DNA of 20,106 bases from Bacillota bacterium. Lineage in GTDB: Bacteria > Eremiobacterota > SpSt-956 > JAKJGF01. This document shows, piece after piece, positions 8,352-16,915 of this stretch. A program made the translations under genes and the position numbers. The notes under the pieces are model-generated. The model saw only the letters and a list, made by a program, of their open reading frames with translations. It was not told where the DNA came from and ran no database searches. Within the stretch, counting starts at the first letter, position 1. Each line of letters opens with the position of its first letter. The DNA is taken from assembly GCA_029555925.1 (NCBI GenBank), contig JAKPQU010000423.1:1-20106 (forward strand). Direction: 5' to 3'.

Positions 8352-8496
8352 AGAGTGAATGGTGAAGAGAGCATAAGTTCTCCTTGTTCGTTTTTACCCA
8401 CGGTTATGGCTGTTAGTGAGTGGTGAAAAGTGAGTAATATCCTATTCTCTTCATCCTTTACTCATTTCTCCATTCACCTTTCACACTTCACCCTTC
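8348..8496. repeat. Inverted heptamer-array element B
   Basis: Three blocks are seen: GTGAAGA, GTGAATG, GTGAAGA (8348-8368); GTGAGTG, GTGAAAA, GTGAGTA (8416-8436); and an inverted block of the same units (about 8455-8496) reading GTGAAGT, GTGAAAG, GTGAATG on the minus strand. The array overlaps the radical SAM stop codon. It could form a long imperfect hairpin and act as a 3' end stabiliser or terminator. Confidence 0.7.
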
Positions 8497-8521
8497 CCCA
8501 TTATTTTTTTCTGATAACATA

Positions 8522-8538
8522 TTAACATTTTGTTAACA
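8522..8538 (+). promoter_or_regulatory. Pho-box-like TTAACA pair
   Basis: TTAACA at 8522 and TTAACA at 8533 are 11 bp apart, the same phase as the repeats at 40-67. They end 8 bp before the -35 element. Binding by the same response regulator is inferred. Confidence 0.45.
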
Positions 8539-8546
8539 AAAATGGC

Positions 8547-8575
8547 TTGCTTTACAGACGCCCTTTTTTTATAAT
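8547..8575 (+). promoter_or_regulatory. Sigma70-type promoter for the LanM unit
   Basis: TTGCTT (8547-8552), a 17-bp spacer and a perfect TATAAT (8570-8575) form a promoter with the same layout as the one at 77-104, including the TTGC start of the -35. Transcripts would begin near 8582 and cover the short ORF at 8620 and the LanM gene. Confidence 0.55.
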
Positions 8576-8619
8576 TTTAAAAGAGAGATTTCATAAAAAA
8601 AAGATATAAAGAGATTCTT

Positions 8620-8706
8620 ATGCAGCTTAATAAAGATGCAAGGCTTTTCGTTATGGATGAAAAGACCGGTCAGCTCAGACGATGCGCCTATCCTGAAGTA
8701 AAGTAG
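8620..8706 (+). CDS. 28-codon ORF ending in TAG, in frame with LanM
   Basis: This short ORF starts at ATG 8620 with a weak AAGAG site and ends RRCAYPEVK before TAG at 8704. Reading past the TAG, the frame stays open as AFDNGGDVFLV and runs straight into the GTG-initiated LanM frame at 8737. The translation looks protein-like on both sides of the stop. It could be a real leader peptide, a decayed N-terminal portion of a longer gene, or one gene interrupted by a nonsense change (for example CAG to TAG) or a sequencing error. It has one Cys and one Thr, so it does not look like a lanthipeptide precursor. Confidence 0.4.
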   Translation: MQLNKDARLFVMDEKTGQLRRCAYPEVK

Positions 8707-8736
8707 GCTTTTGATAACGGCGGAGACGTATTTCTT

Positions 8737-11409
8737 GTGACAAGAATGGGTAAAGAAACCTCTTCAAGTGCCGGATACAGCACTTCTTTTACTGAATCTC
8801 ATGGCGGATTTTTGGTGAATCACCCACCAATCAATTGGTGGGTGATTCACCAGAGTAAATTTTTTCAGGAAATATTTCAGCTGAATCTTCAAGCAGAAAA
8901 GCAGGTAAATTTTCATTCCTGTAATGAACATATAGATAGACACATGAAATTTACAAAAAAAGAAATACTTGATTTTATAGAGAAAACGGCCTTCCTTCAT
9001 GAAAGAATAAATGGAGATTTCATTGCCTCTTCTATAGAGAATGAAAAACAAATAGATTCTTATATAAAGAGATGGAAAGAAATTTCTGCCGATCGTGATG
9101 ACATGGCTTTTCAAAGAAGACTTTCTCTGGATTATATGGATATAGATACATTAAGACCTTTACCCGGGAAAGTCACTTTTACCGGCAGAGACAAAATTCC
9201 TCCATGGTGTGACATATTAAAAAAGATTATTAACAGAAAGCCAGTTTCTCTGAAGAAGATCAGACAGGAAAAGACATATCTATGCGGAAATCTTCCTTTT
9301 GACGAATTTTTTGTTCCTTTTGTAATGATTGCTATGGAAGAACTTGCCGGGAAAACAGGTGACTCCTATCATATTCTCTCGGAAAAAGCTTCTGTCATGC
9401 TGGAATATAATCTCCTTTATTCTCTGAATATGTTATGTGTGAAGTCTGTATATCAGGCATTTACCGCCTTTCTTTCGGAACAGGAATCCTTATCGAAACA
9501 TAGTACATATTATGATCGTTTCATTAGGAAACATCTGAAAAATTCTTTCAAGGATTTTTTTATGACCTATCCTGTCCTCGGACGGATTGTTTCTACGTTT
9601 ATACAACTATGGGCAGAGTCTGTGAGTGAATTTTTCCTGAGACTCAAGGAGGATTTACCTGAAATTTCAGAGATTTTTTATGGAGGTAATGATCCGGGGT
9701 ATATTACAGATTTAAATGCCGGACTTTCTGACAGACATAACGGCGGAAGAACAGTAATGGCTATTACCTTTTCCTCCGGATTAAAACTTGTTTATAAGCC
9801 GCGGAGCCTGTCTCTGGATTGTTCCTATATGAAATTACTTTCCTGGTTCAATGAACAATCAGGCATAACCGATTTTAAAACCTTCAACATAATTAGTAGA
9901 GAAAATTACGGATGGGCTGAATTTGTAGAATATCTTCCATGCAAAACAGAAGAAGAGGGAAGACTATATTACATAAGAACAGGACATCTTCTCGGTCTTT
10001 TATATGTCCTTGGCAGCACTGACTGTCATATGGAAAACCTGATTGCCTGCGGAGAATATCCTGTTTTTGTTGATTTAGAGACTCTTATGGAACCGGAAGC
10101 GAGAGTTTTCGGAGAAGAAAAATATTCAAAAAGAGTCAGATTTCAGGCACATAAAGAATTTTTTTCTTCAGTAATAAAGACAGGTATTCTTCCAAGGTGG
10201 ACTTTTGACCTGGAAAAAAGACCTTATGACGTGAGTGCTCTCGGCAGTATTGGCGAGCATGGCAAACCTTTTCTTAAAGAAACATGGAAAAATTTAAAGA
10301 CCGATTCTATAAAAATAGACATGGAAGATGCAGAATTCAGACAGTGCCAGAATGTTCCTTCCTTTGACGGTACCATTCTCTATCCCTTTGAATATAAAGA
10401 GTTTATTCTGGAAGGATTCAGAGATTTTTATTTATTTCTTATACAACACAGAGACGATTTACTTTCTTCGGATTCTCCCCTGAAGGAACTCAAAAATAAA
10501 CAGATAAGATTTTTTTTCCGCCTTACAGGCGACTATGGCAGGATGATAAAGCATGGAACAGAACCTTCATTGCTTCGTGATCCTCTCAGGTGGAGTATTG
10601 AGCTAGAGGGACTGGCCGGAGCAATCAGTAAAAAGGATAAACAGAGAAAATATCTCTGGCCTCTTGTTAAATCGGAGATTTTAAGTCTCGAACAATTAGA
10701 TATACCTTCTATTACGTGTCTCTCGGACAGCACCGATCTTTATCTGACAGACGGAGAAAAAATAGAAAATTTCTTTCACTGCTCCGGTTATAATAATGTT
10801 ATAAGCCGTATAAAAAAACTTGACTTAAAGGATATGGAAAGACAGACTTTGCTGATATACTCGTCTCTATGTGCGAGAAATATAATACCTTCCGAAGATT
10901 TTAAAGACTATAATTTTGATGAGAAAGCTCATCATGATAATCTTCTTATAGGAAAAAAACTTCATATTGCAGATTTTAGAGGCATGGCTCGAAGCCTGGA
11001 CGATGATTTTCAGATAGGGCAGAGGCTTAAGGAACATGCTATTTTTTTTGGTGACGCAGGTGTCAGCTGGACCTGTTATAAATATGTCAGTGAGATAAAC
11101 AGATTTCAGTTAGAACCTGCCGATTACAGTCTTCATAACGGTATATGCGGTATTGCCCTTTTTATGTCAGCTCTTGAGAATATTCAAAAAAAAGGCATAT
11201 ATACAGAAATAATTCTCTCTGCTCTAAAACCAGTCTTTACCGACCTTGACGATAAGGATTTTTCCGGATTGCTTCTGAAAGAAGCCGGTGTGGAAGGTAT
11301 AAAGTCTATTGTTTACAGTCTTAATACTATAAGTCACTTTCTGGATATGCCTTTTATCATGGATTACGCAAAAAAGGCTGAGCTTTTAATAAAAGCTAGC
11401 AATCACTAG
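8737..11409 (+). CDS. LanM-type lanthipeptide dehydratase with truncated cyclase domain
   Basis: Class II synthetases phosphorylate and then eliminate Ser/Thr in a precursor peptide, and a C-terminal LanC domain forms thioethers. Numbered from GTG 8737 (890 residues), the kinase-like dehydratase site is complete: D332/H334 (DRHNGG), K354 (VYKPRS), D429/H431/N434 (DCHMEN), D446 (DLETL), and R591/T597 (RFFFRLTGDY). The spacing matches the described CylM residues. The LanC part starts near residue 800 (LHNGICGIALF) but ends after about 90 residues, so the zinc Cys and Cys-His ligands are absent. The first 70 residues are atypical: Ser/Thr-rich, with a segment encoded by a 40-bp palindrome. The family-like part begins near ATG 8944 (MKFTKKEILDFIEKTAFLHERI), an alternative start without a good ribosome site. 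The GTG has GGAGA 10 nt upstream. No standard precursor or transporter is adjacent. Confidence 0.85.
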   Translation: MTRMGKETSSSAGYSTSFTESHGGFLVNHPPINWWVIHQSKFFQEIFQLNLQAEKQVNFHSCNEHIDRHMKFTKKEILDFIEKTAFLHERINGDFIASSIENEKQIDSYIKRWKEISADRDDMAFQRRLSLDYMDIDTLRPLPGKVTFTGRDKIPPWCDILKKIINRKPVSLKKIRQEKTYLCGNLPFDEFFVPFVMIAMEELAGKTGDSYHILSEKASVMLEYNLLYSLNMLCVKSVYQAFTAFLSEQESLSKHSTYYDRFIRKHLKNSFKDFFMTYPVLGRIVSTFIQLWAESVSEFFLRLKEDLPEISEIFYGGNDPGYITDLNAGLSDRHNGGRTVMAITFSSGLKLVYKPRSLSLDCSYMKLLSWFNEQSGITDFKTFNIISRENYGWAEFVEYLPCKTEEEGRLYYIRTGHLLGLLYVLGSTDCHMENLIACGEYPVFVDLETLMEPEARVFGEEKYSKRVRFQAHKEFFSSVIKTGILPRWTFDLEKRPYDVSALGSIGEHGKPFLKETWKNLKTDSIKIDMEDAEFRQCQNVPSFDGTILYPFEYKEFILEGFRDFYLFLIQHRDDLLSSDSPLKELKNKQIRFFFRLTGDYGRMIKHGTEPSLLRDPLRWSIELEGLAGAISKKDKQRKYLWPLVKSEILSLEQLDIPSITCLSDSTDLYLTDGEKIENFFHCSGYNNVISRIKKLDLKDMERQTLLIYSSLCARNIIPSEDFKDYNFDEKAHHDNLLIGKKLHIADFRGMARSLDDDFQIGQRLKEHAIFFGDAGVSWTCYKYVSEINRFQLEPADYSLHNGICGIALFMSALENIQKKGIYTEIILSALKPVFTDLDDKDFSGLLLKEAGVEGIKSIVYSLNTISHFLDMPFIMDYAKKAELLIKASNH
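8813..8852. repeat. Perfect 40-bp palindrome inside the LanM 5' region
   Basis: The 19-nt arms TGGTGAATCACCCACCAAT (8813-8831) and ATTGGTGGGTGATTCACCA (8834-8852) flank a CA centre. Each arm also holds the small dyad GGTGA-A-TCACC. It is open in the LanM frame (LVNHPPINWWVIHQ). In RNA it would form a very stable hairpin between the GTG at 8737 and the ATG at 8944. It has no T tract, so it is not a standard terminator. Confidence 0.85.
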
Positions 11410-13453
11410 AATCCAGTACTTCCCTGACTTTTTCCGCAACAGTTTTTATAGAAAACGGTTTTTGAAGGAAATTTACTCCTTTTTCCAGAACGCCATGATG
11501 GGCAATTACATTTGCTGTATAGCCTGACATATAAAGGTATTTCATATCAGGCCTGATACTATGTATCTTTTTCACCAGTTCTTTTCCGTTCATTTTTGGC
11601 ATTACCACATCGGTAATAAGCAGATCTATATTCCCCGTATGATTTTGTGCTATATCTATGGCATATTCCGGAGTATTGGCTGTAAGCACAGTGTAACCCA
11701 GCTTTTCAAGAATTATTTTGCATGATATAAGATAATCTTCTTCGTCTTCTGTAATCAATACAGTCTCTGTTCCCGTCTTCGGTTTTCCGGACATTTTCTC
11801 CGGTTTATCCGGAATTATGTCTGATTTAAAGCGTGGCAGATAGATTTTGAATGATGTTCCCTGTCCCGGTTCGCTGTATACATTAATAAAGCCATTATTC
11901 TGGCGTACAATGCCGTATACTGTAGCCAGCCCCAGACCTGTTCCCTTGCCCATTTCTTTTGTGGTAAAAAAAGGCTCAAATATATGTTCCATCAGTTCTT
12001 TACTCATTCCGATTCCATTGTCACTTACTGTCAGAAGGACATACTCTCCGGGAAGAATTTCGGCATGACCTGACGTATATGCATAGTCCAGGACTATATT
12101 CTCTGTTTCTATTGTGATGGTCCCGGTATCGGGTATGGCATCACGGGAATTTACTGTCAGATTCGCCAGAATCTGATCTACCTGAACAGGGTCAATGTTT
12201 ACTTTCCATATATCGTGCCCCGGTTTCCATATAAGCTCTATGTCTTCACCGATAAGTCTCTGAAGCATTTTAAACATATTTACTACTGCTGTATTTACAT
12301 CCAGAATTTCCGGGCTGGCAATTTGTTTTCTTGCAAAGGCCAGCAACTGTTTGACAAGTTCCGCAGCTCTTCCGGCACTGTCCAGAATTTGCTGGAGATA
12401 AGAATATAACTGGCCTGCAGGGTTCATATCCATTATAATTAGTTCGGTATATCCTATAATAATTCCCAGGATATTGTTGAAATCATGAGCCACTCCGCCT
12501 GCAAGCCGTCCCACAGATTCCATTTTCTGCGCCTGAAGTAGCTGGGTCTGAAGTTTCTTTTGCTCTTCTTCCGCCTGTTTGCGCTCTGTGATGTCCATTA
12601 CAGTCCCCATAATGGAAATGAGATTACCTGCATCATCATAATTACCCTGGAAAGTAGAGTGATAGTACCCGATACTTTTGTCTGGCCGAAGAAACCTCTG
12701 TTCATAAGTACCCTTTTCATGGTGTTCCATAGCCTTACGGATCAATTCCCTGTCTCTCTCATGATCTTCAGGCCACGGCGATAAAGCCAGGATTGAATCA
12801 ATATGGGGTTTAAATTCATCTGGATTCAGATGAAAAATATTGAATACTTCTTCCGACCATTCAACATTACCAGTATTGATGTCCCAGAACCAGTAACCCA
12901 GTTGAGCCATTTTCCGTGCTTCACTCAGTTTTCTTTCGCTCTCCTCGAGGGCTTCTTTTGATTTTCTCTGTTCGGTGATATCAGTGATTACTGTATGGGA
13001 TTCCCGTGAATTCCCCATGGGAGAACTTAATACTCCTATCCATGAAGCCTGCCCATGTCGGCCTTTCAGACACAATTCCGTAGATACATTTTCCGTTGTT
13101 TCTTTACATTTCTTTAAATGTATGAAAAATTTTTCCATATCCCTTTCTGAAATAAACTGTCTGAATGGCATACCGTGTAATATGTTTCTTCCCACACCGA
13201 GTAGCTTTGCCAGCGTAAGATTGGCATTTCTTATAAGCCCATTTTCATCAAGGATACAATATCCCAGAGGAGCAAAATTATAGAAACTGGCATAACCGGA
13301 TTCTTCCTGATACTCGTTTTGTCGTTCCAATGATGTATGGTGTGTTTTAATTTTATGAAGTGTATCTTCACCGTTAGATTCTTTTATACTCTGTTCCAGG
13401 TTTTTAAGAACCTTTATTAATTCTTCCCTGGTCATATCTTCATAGTTTTTCAT
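11396..13453 (-). CDS. Hybrid histidine kinase, PAS-PAS-HisKA-HATPase-REC
   Basis: This 685-residue sensor is predicted to be cytoplasmic, with no membrane segment. Residues 1-45 are coiled-coil-like. PAS1 spans about 48-165 (FAPLGYCILDENG) and PAS2 about 175-295 (YWFWDINTG, ending VMDITERKQAEE). The phosphoaccepting H323 lies in [12 protein letters not shown]. The ATPase has the N box near LANLTVNSRDAI, then DNGIGM, FEPFFTTK and GTGLGLATVYGIV. The C-terminal receiver has acceptor D615 (LITDVVMP) and KPF. Its ATG directly follows the TAA of the upstream kinase, whose last codons carry the AGAGGAA site, so translation is coupled. No DNA-binding output is present, so it must signal through a phosphorelay or partner. 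Its end overlaps the LanM end by 14 bp on the opposite strand. Confidence 0.93.
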   Translation of the reverse strand: MKNYEDMTREELIKVLKNLEQSIKESNGEDTLHKIKTHHTSLERQNEYQEESGYASFYNFAPLGYCILDENGLIRNANLTLAKLLGVGRNILHGMPFRQFISERDMEKFFIHLKKCKETTENVSTELCLKGRHGQASWIGVLSSPMGNSRESHTVITDITEQRKSKEALEESERKLSEARKMAQLGYWFWDINTGNVEWSEEVFNIFHLNPDEFKPHIDSILALSPWPEDHERDRELIRKAMEHHEKGTYEQRFLRPDKSIGYYHSTFQGNYDDAGNLISIMGTVMDITERKQAEEEQKKLQTQLLQAQKMESVGRLAGGVAHDFNNILGIIIGYTELIIMDMNPAGQLYSYLQQILDSAGRAAELVKQLLAFARKQIASPEILDVNTAVVNMFKMLQRLIGEDIELIWKPGHDIWKVNIDPVQVDQILANLTVNSRDAIPDTGTITIETENIVLDYAYTSGHAEILPGEYVLLTVSDNGIGMSKELMEHIFEPFFTTKEMGKGTGLGLATVYGIVRQNNGFINVYSEPGQGTSFKIYLPRFKSDIIPDKPEKMSGKPKTGTETVLITEDEEDYLISCKIILEKLGYTVLTANTPEYAIDIAQNHTGNIDLLITDVVMPKMNGKELVKKIHSIRPDMKYLYMSGYTANVIAHHGVLEKGVNFLQKPFSIKTVAEKVREVLDSSDC

Positions 13454-16375
13454 TTATTTATTTCCTCTGAATAAATTTTCGAGTGCGCCGGCCAGATCCT
13501 GTATTGTGACAGGCTTTTTCAGGATGTCTCTGATACCTGTTTCTCTGGCTTTTTCCATGCTGATGATATCAGTATAACCGGAACATAAAATTACAGGGAT
13601 ATCAGGTCTTATTCCTGTAAGTTCTCCGGCGAGTTCGATACCTGTCATTTGAGGCATTGTCTGATCGGTAATAACAAGATCGAAATTATGAGGTTCTTTA
13701 CGAAATGTTCCAAGCAGATCATAGGTGTTGTTTTTTACAATAACTGTATATCCGAGTTTTTCCAGCATTTTTCCCATTGCATTAACAAGCAGTTCTTCGT
13801 CATCAACAATGAGTATCCTTTCTTTTCCGCAGGGAAGAGGTGATGCTGTTTCTATTTCTTCTTTTATATCGGTTATAACTCTCGGGATATATATATAAAA
13901 GGTGCTGCCTTTTTCAGGCTCACTTTCCACTCTTATTTCACCTCTGTAACTCTTTACAATCCCATGGACGACAGCAAGGCCAAGACCGCTTCCTTCTCCA
14001 TGTTTTTTTGTTGTAAAATAAGGTTCAAATATATGTTCTATAACATCTCTGGTCATTCCATGACCTGTATCTTTTATTGTAAGTTTTACATAGGGCCCAA
14101 GAGTCAGTTCATTATATAAATGTGCTTCTCTGTCAGTAATTTCAATGTTCTTGAGGCTTACTTCAAGGGAACCTTTCCTGCCGCTCATGGCATGGGCAGA
14201 ATTCGTGCATAGATTCATTACTATTTGATGAATATGTGTGGCATCAGCAAACACTGCGGCAGGCTCTTTATCAATGTCCTGAATAATCTCAATAGTGGAT
14301 GGAATTGTTGCTCTGAGCAGCTTCAGCGCTTCTTTTACAATAAGGTTAATCTGTAACAGTTCTTTCTGCCCTTCTGTTTTACGGCTTACTGCAAGAATTT
14401 GTTTCACCAGATCCCTTGCACGAAGGGAGGCTTTGATACATTCTTTAAGATTTTTCCATATAAGGGAATCTTCCTGTACATCCATTAGAGACAGTTCTGT
14501 ATAGCCAAGAATAGAGCCTAGAATATTATTGAAGTCATGGGCAATACCTCCTGCAAGAGTGCCTATGGCCTCCATTTTCTGTGACTGGCGGAGCTGTTTT
14601 TCCAGTCTGTTACGCTCTGCTTCAAGTCTGTCTCTCTGCAATCTTGCCTGTAATATAGGAGAAACGAAATCTGCGATTGACTCAAGGAGCAGTCTGTCTG
14701 TTTCATTATAATGTTCTGCCTTGTTTGCTACAGTAAACAGTCCGATGACTTCACCAAGATATACAATGGGTACAGATAATGCTCCTGTTACAGGAATATG
14801 TCCTTCAGGAATAGTAAGGTTATCATTGGAACAGGCTGATTTACCTTCTGTAAGGGCTCTGCCCCATACACCTTTCCAGGTTTCCCGGGGAAATACTACG
14901 GTTTTATCTATTACCATACATTGTTCCCATATTTCTCTTGTAAGAGATGCACAGACAAGTTCTCCTTCTTCATTGAGAAAGCCGAAAATTCCGTATTTAC
15001 TTTTCATTACTTTTAAAACAATCTCCAGAACTTCTCCGTACATGGTATTGTCATCAATAGTGATAAATATTCTCGCTATCTGATTTTTGACTGATAATTC
15101 AAACTCTGATTTTTTTAATGCTTCTTCTGTTTTTTTGAGTTCCGTAATGTCTCTGCCTACAACGACCAGACCTTTTCTGGAACCATCAGGATAAAAGGTA
15201 GGAACTTTTATAATATCAAAAGCCATTTCTTTTCCGTCTGGTCTTGGAATTACTTCTATTCCGCGGGTGTAATCTTTTCCCATCCATGCTTTTTCATCTG
15301 TATCTTCACAGGTAAGAAAGGCTTCACGATAAAATGAACTGTAGTCTGCAAGTTCGGAATCTTTTTTCCCTTTATAATCTACTCCTGTAAGCTGGAAGAG
15401 ATTTAAGTCAAATTCATTTGCTTCGAGCCATCGTCCTTTGCCGTCTTTAAAACATACAATATCAGGCATTGAATTTATAAGGGTCCTCAGTCTTTCTTCA
15501 CTTTCAACGAGAGATTCTGCAGCCTTTTTACTGTCTGTTTCTATCTTTTTTCTATCTGTAATATCCCTTGTAATAATAATAATTCCTGATATGGCAGGGT
15601 TATTAATTTGATTTTTTGCAATGGCCTCCAGCCATACATATGTTCCGTCTTTCCTTAGATTGCGGTACTGAACTGTTCGAATTTTCTCAGGATGTGCAAG
15701 GAGTTCTCTGAAATTCTCAATAACTAACTCCCTGTCATCAGGATGAATAAAAGTAAAGGCCTCTTTCCCTGTAACTTCTTCAGGTGACCGTCCGTAGTAT
15801 GTTTCAAAAACAGGGGATGTATAAATTATTTTACCGTTTATGTCTATAATAGTGATTATCTCAGGAGAGAGTGTGGCTATGGCATGAAATTTTTCTTCTT
15901 CTTTCTTTAATATTTTTTCTACCTCTGTCCTCTCTATTATTCGTCCGAGTCTTTCTGCTATGACATTTATTAAATGTCTCTCTTCCATCAGGAAAGGCCA
16001 TTCACGCAGGTCAGTTTTTTCTTCTCTGTAAAATACCTGAATGAAACCGCTTGTCTTGCCTTTAACGTTGATAGCTTTTTCCATTTTCCATTCTGTCTCT
16101 ATAAAGTTATCTGTTTTAAATTCCATTGTTCCAATTATGAGCCTGGCACAGGCAATGTCCGGATAAAACATGGCACGGGGAATTAAATCAATAATCCCCT
16201 GATACAGATCCTCTTCTTTTGTATATGCTCTTTCCATGACTTCGGATATGCCATAGAGGCAATTAAGTTCTTTTATTCTTTCCCTTAACTCTATAGCCTG
16301 TTTATTTCTGAGATTTTTTTCCTCGTCCACCATTGTTATTAATTCTTCTCTGGTCATATCTTCATAATTTCTCAT
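13454..16375 (-). CDS. Hybrid histidine kinase, GAF-PAS-PAS-GAF-HisKA-HATPase-REC
   Basis: This 973-residue soluble sensor kinase is the first gene of a two-kinase operon. A GAF-like segment occupies about 30-160 ([13 protein letters not shown]...). PAS domains lie near 165-285 ([16 protein letters not shown], ending TRDITDRKK) and 290-420 ([18 protein letters not shown]). A second GAF lies near 430-580 ([32 protein letters not shown]). H613 is in [13 protein letters not shown]. ATPase motifs are [25 protein letters not shown] and [13 protein letters not shown]. The receiver has D904 in LVITDQTMP and a KKP lysine. The N-terminus [12 protein letters not shown] nearly equals that of the downstream kinase, showing common origin. 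GAGAGG precedes the ATG. The ligand is unknown; redox, light or small molecules are all possible for PAS/GAF. Confidence 0.93.
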   Translation of the reverse strand: MRNYEDMTREELITMVDEEKNLRNKQAIELRERIKELNCLYGISEVMERAYTKEEDLYQGIIDLIPRAMFYPDIACARLIIGTMEFKTDNFIETEWKMEKAINVKGKTSGFIQVFYREEKTDLREWPFLMEERHLINVIAERLGRIIERTEVEKILKKEEEKFHAIATLSPEIITIIDINGKIIYTSPVFETYYGRSPEEVTGKEAFTFIHPDDRELVIENFRELLAHPEKIRTVQYRNLRKDGTYVWLEAIAKNQINNPAISGIIIITRDITDRKKIETDSKKAAESLVESEERLRTLINSMPDIVCFKDGKGRWLEANEFDLNLFQLTGVDYKGKKDSELADYSSFYREAFLTCEDTDEKAWMGKDYTRGIEVIPRPDGKEMAFDIIKVPTFYPDGSRKGLVVVGRDITELKKTEEALKKSEFELSVKNQIARIFITIDDNTMYGEVLEIVLKVMKSKYGIFGFLNEEGELVCASLTREIWEQCMVIDKTVVFPRETWKGVWGRALTEGKSACSNDNLTIPEGHIPVTGALSVPIVYLGEVIGLFTVANKAEHYNETDRLLLESIADFVSPILQARLQRDRLEAERNRLEKQLRQSQKMEAIGTLAGGIAHDFNNILGSILGYTELSLMDVQEDSLIWKNLKECIKASLRARDLVKQILAVSRKTEGQKELLQINLIVKEALKLLRATIPSTIEIIQDIDKEPAAVFADATHIHQIVMNLCTNSAHAMSGRKGSLEVSLKNIEITDREAHLYNELTLGPYVKLTIKDTGHGMTRDVIEHIFEPYFTTKKHGEGSGLGLAVVHGIVKSYRGEIRVESEPEKGSTFYIYIPRVITDIKEEIETASPLPCGKERILIVDDEELLVNAMGKMLEKLGYTVIVKNNTYDLLGTFRKEPHNFDLVITDQTMPQMTGIELAGELTGIRPDIPVILCSGYTDIISMEKARETGIRDILKKPVTIQDLAGALENLFRGNK

Positions 16376-16476
16376 ATAAAGGCCTCTCTCCAGTGAATAC
16401 TTGTTTTATGTTTTTCTTTAGTTTCATTATTACCTGTATAATTCTTCTACGGGAATGGAAATTTTATTTTCTGTTT

Positions 16477-16525
16477 TGAGAACATAGGGGTAATAAAAAT
16501 TTTACAGACACAAATGAGAACATAG
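16477..16525. repeat. Short direct repeat upstream of the kinase operon
   Basis: TGAGAACATAG occurs at 16477-16487 and again at 16515-16525, a 38-bp interval. It lies 100-150 bp upstream of the kinase ATG, where a regulator could bind, but chance is not excluded. No convincing promoter for the kinases was found in 16376-16620, which otherwise appears empty. Confidence 0.3.
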
Positions 16526-16622
16526 AACCTTTCTTTCCTCTTTTATATAATAATTTATTCTTTTTATGCCAAGTTAATGGAGAATTATAGTGTATTTCAT
16601 AACTTATTAGAATTTAAGTCTT

Positions 16623-16681
16623 CGTGACGCGTCACGGGTTTAATCCCTGCGCATCACACATTACACTTTACGCATTACGAG
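16623..16681. repeat. Inverted heptamer-array element C
   Basis: The left arm CGTGACGCGTCACG (16623-16636) is itself palindromic. The right arm, read on the minus strand, has units GTAATGC, GTAAAGT, GTAATGT, GTGATGC. The central core GGGTTTAATCCCTGC (16636-16650) recurs in inverted orientation at 19921-19935 in element D. Confidence 0.7.
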
Positions 16682-16796
16682 GTCATTATTTATGGATAGT
16701 TATGAAACTAACTATATTTATGAATTTTTATAGAACCTGTAAAAAGTCATTTCTATGGATTCATTTAAATATCCTTCCTGTTGAAAATTTATTATA

Positions 16797-16852
16797 GTGA
16801 ATAGTGAAAAGTGAATAGTGAAAAGTAAGTAAAATGTCGTCTTTTCACTTTC
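16797..16852. repeat. Inverted heptamer-array element E
   Basis: GTGAATA, GTGAAAA, GTGAATA, GTGAAAA, GTAAGTA run in tandem from 16797 to 16831. CTTTTCACTTTC (16841-16852) is the inverted partner, giving a 9-bp stem AGTGAAAAG/CTTTTCACT. The unit type matches element B. The array ends at the -35 of the following promoter. Confidence 0.7.
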
Positions 16853-16881
16853 TTGTATATCGGTAGATTTTAAACTATAAT
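16853..16881 (+). promoter_or_regulatory. Sigma70-type promoter for the GNAT-fold gene
   Basis: TTGTAT (16853-16858), a 17-bp spacer and a perfect TATAAT (16876-16881) give a start point about 28 nt before the gene's ATG. The adjoining heptamer array ends where the -35 begins. Confidence 0.6.
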
Positions 16882-16915
16882 AACATGATAAAAAAATTAT
16901 TTCTGGAGGCTATAA

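Noticed and set aside
8620..8706. 28-residue peptide as a lanthipeptide precursor
   Set aside because: It has one Cys and one Thr, no Ser, and ends in a charged tail, so no ring-forming core is visible.
8764..9114. Minus-strand 116-codon ORF over the LanM 5' end
   Set aside because: It is open because the palindrome reads similarly on both strands; the rest has no homology-like pattern or ribosome site, and opposes a recognisable LanM frame.
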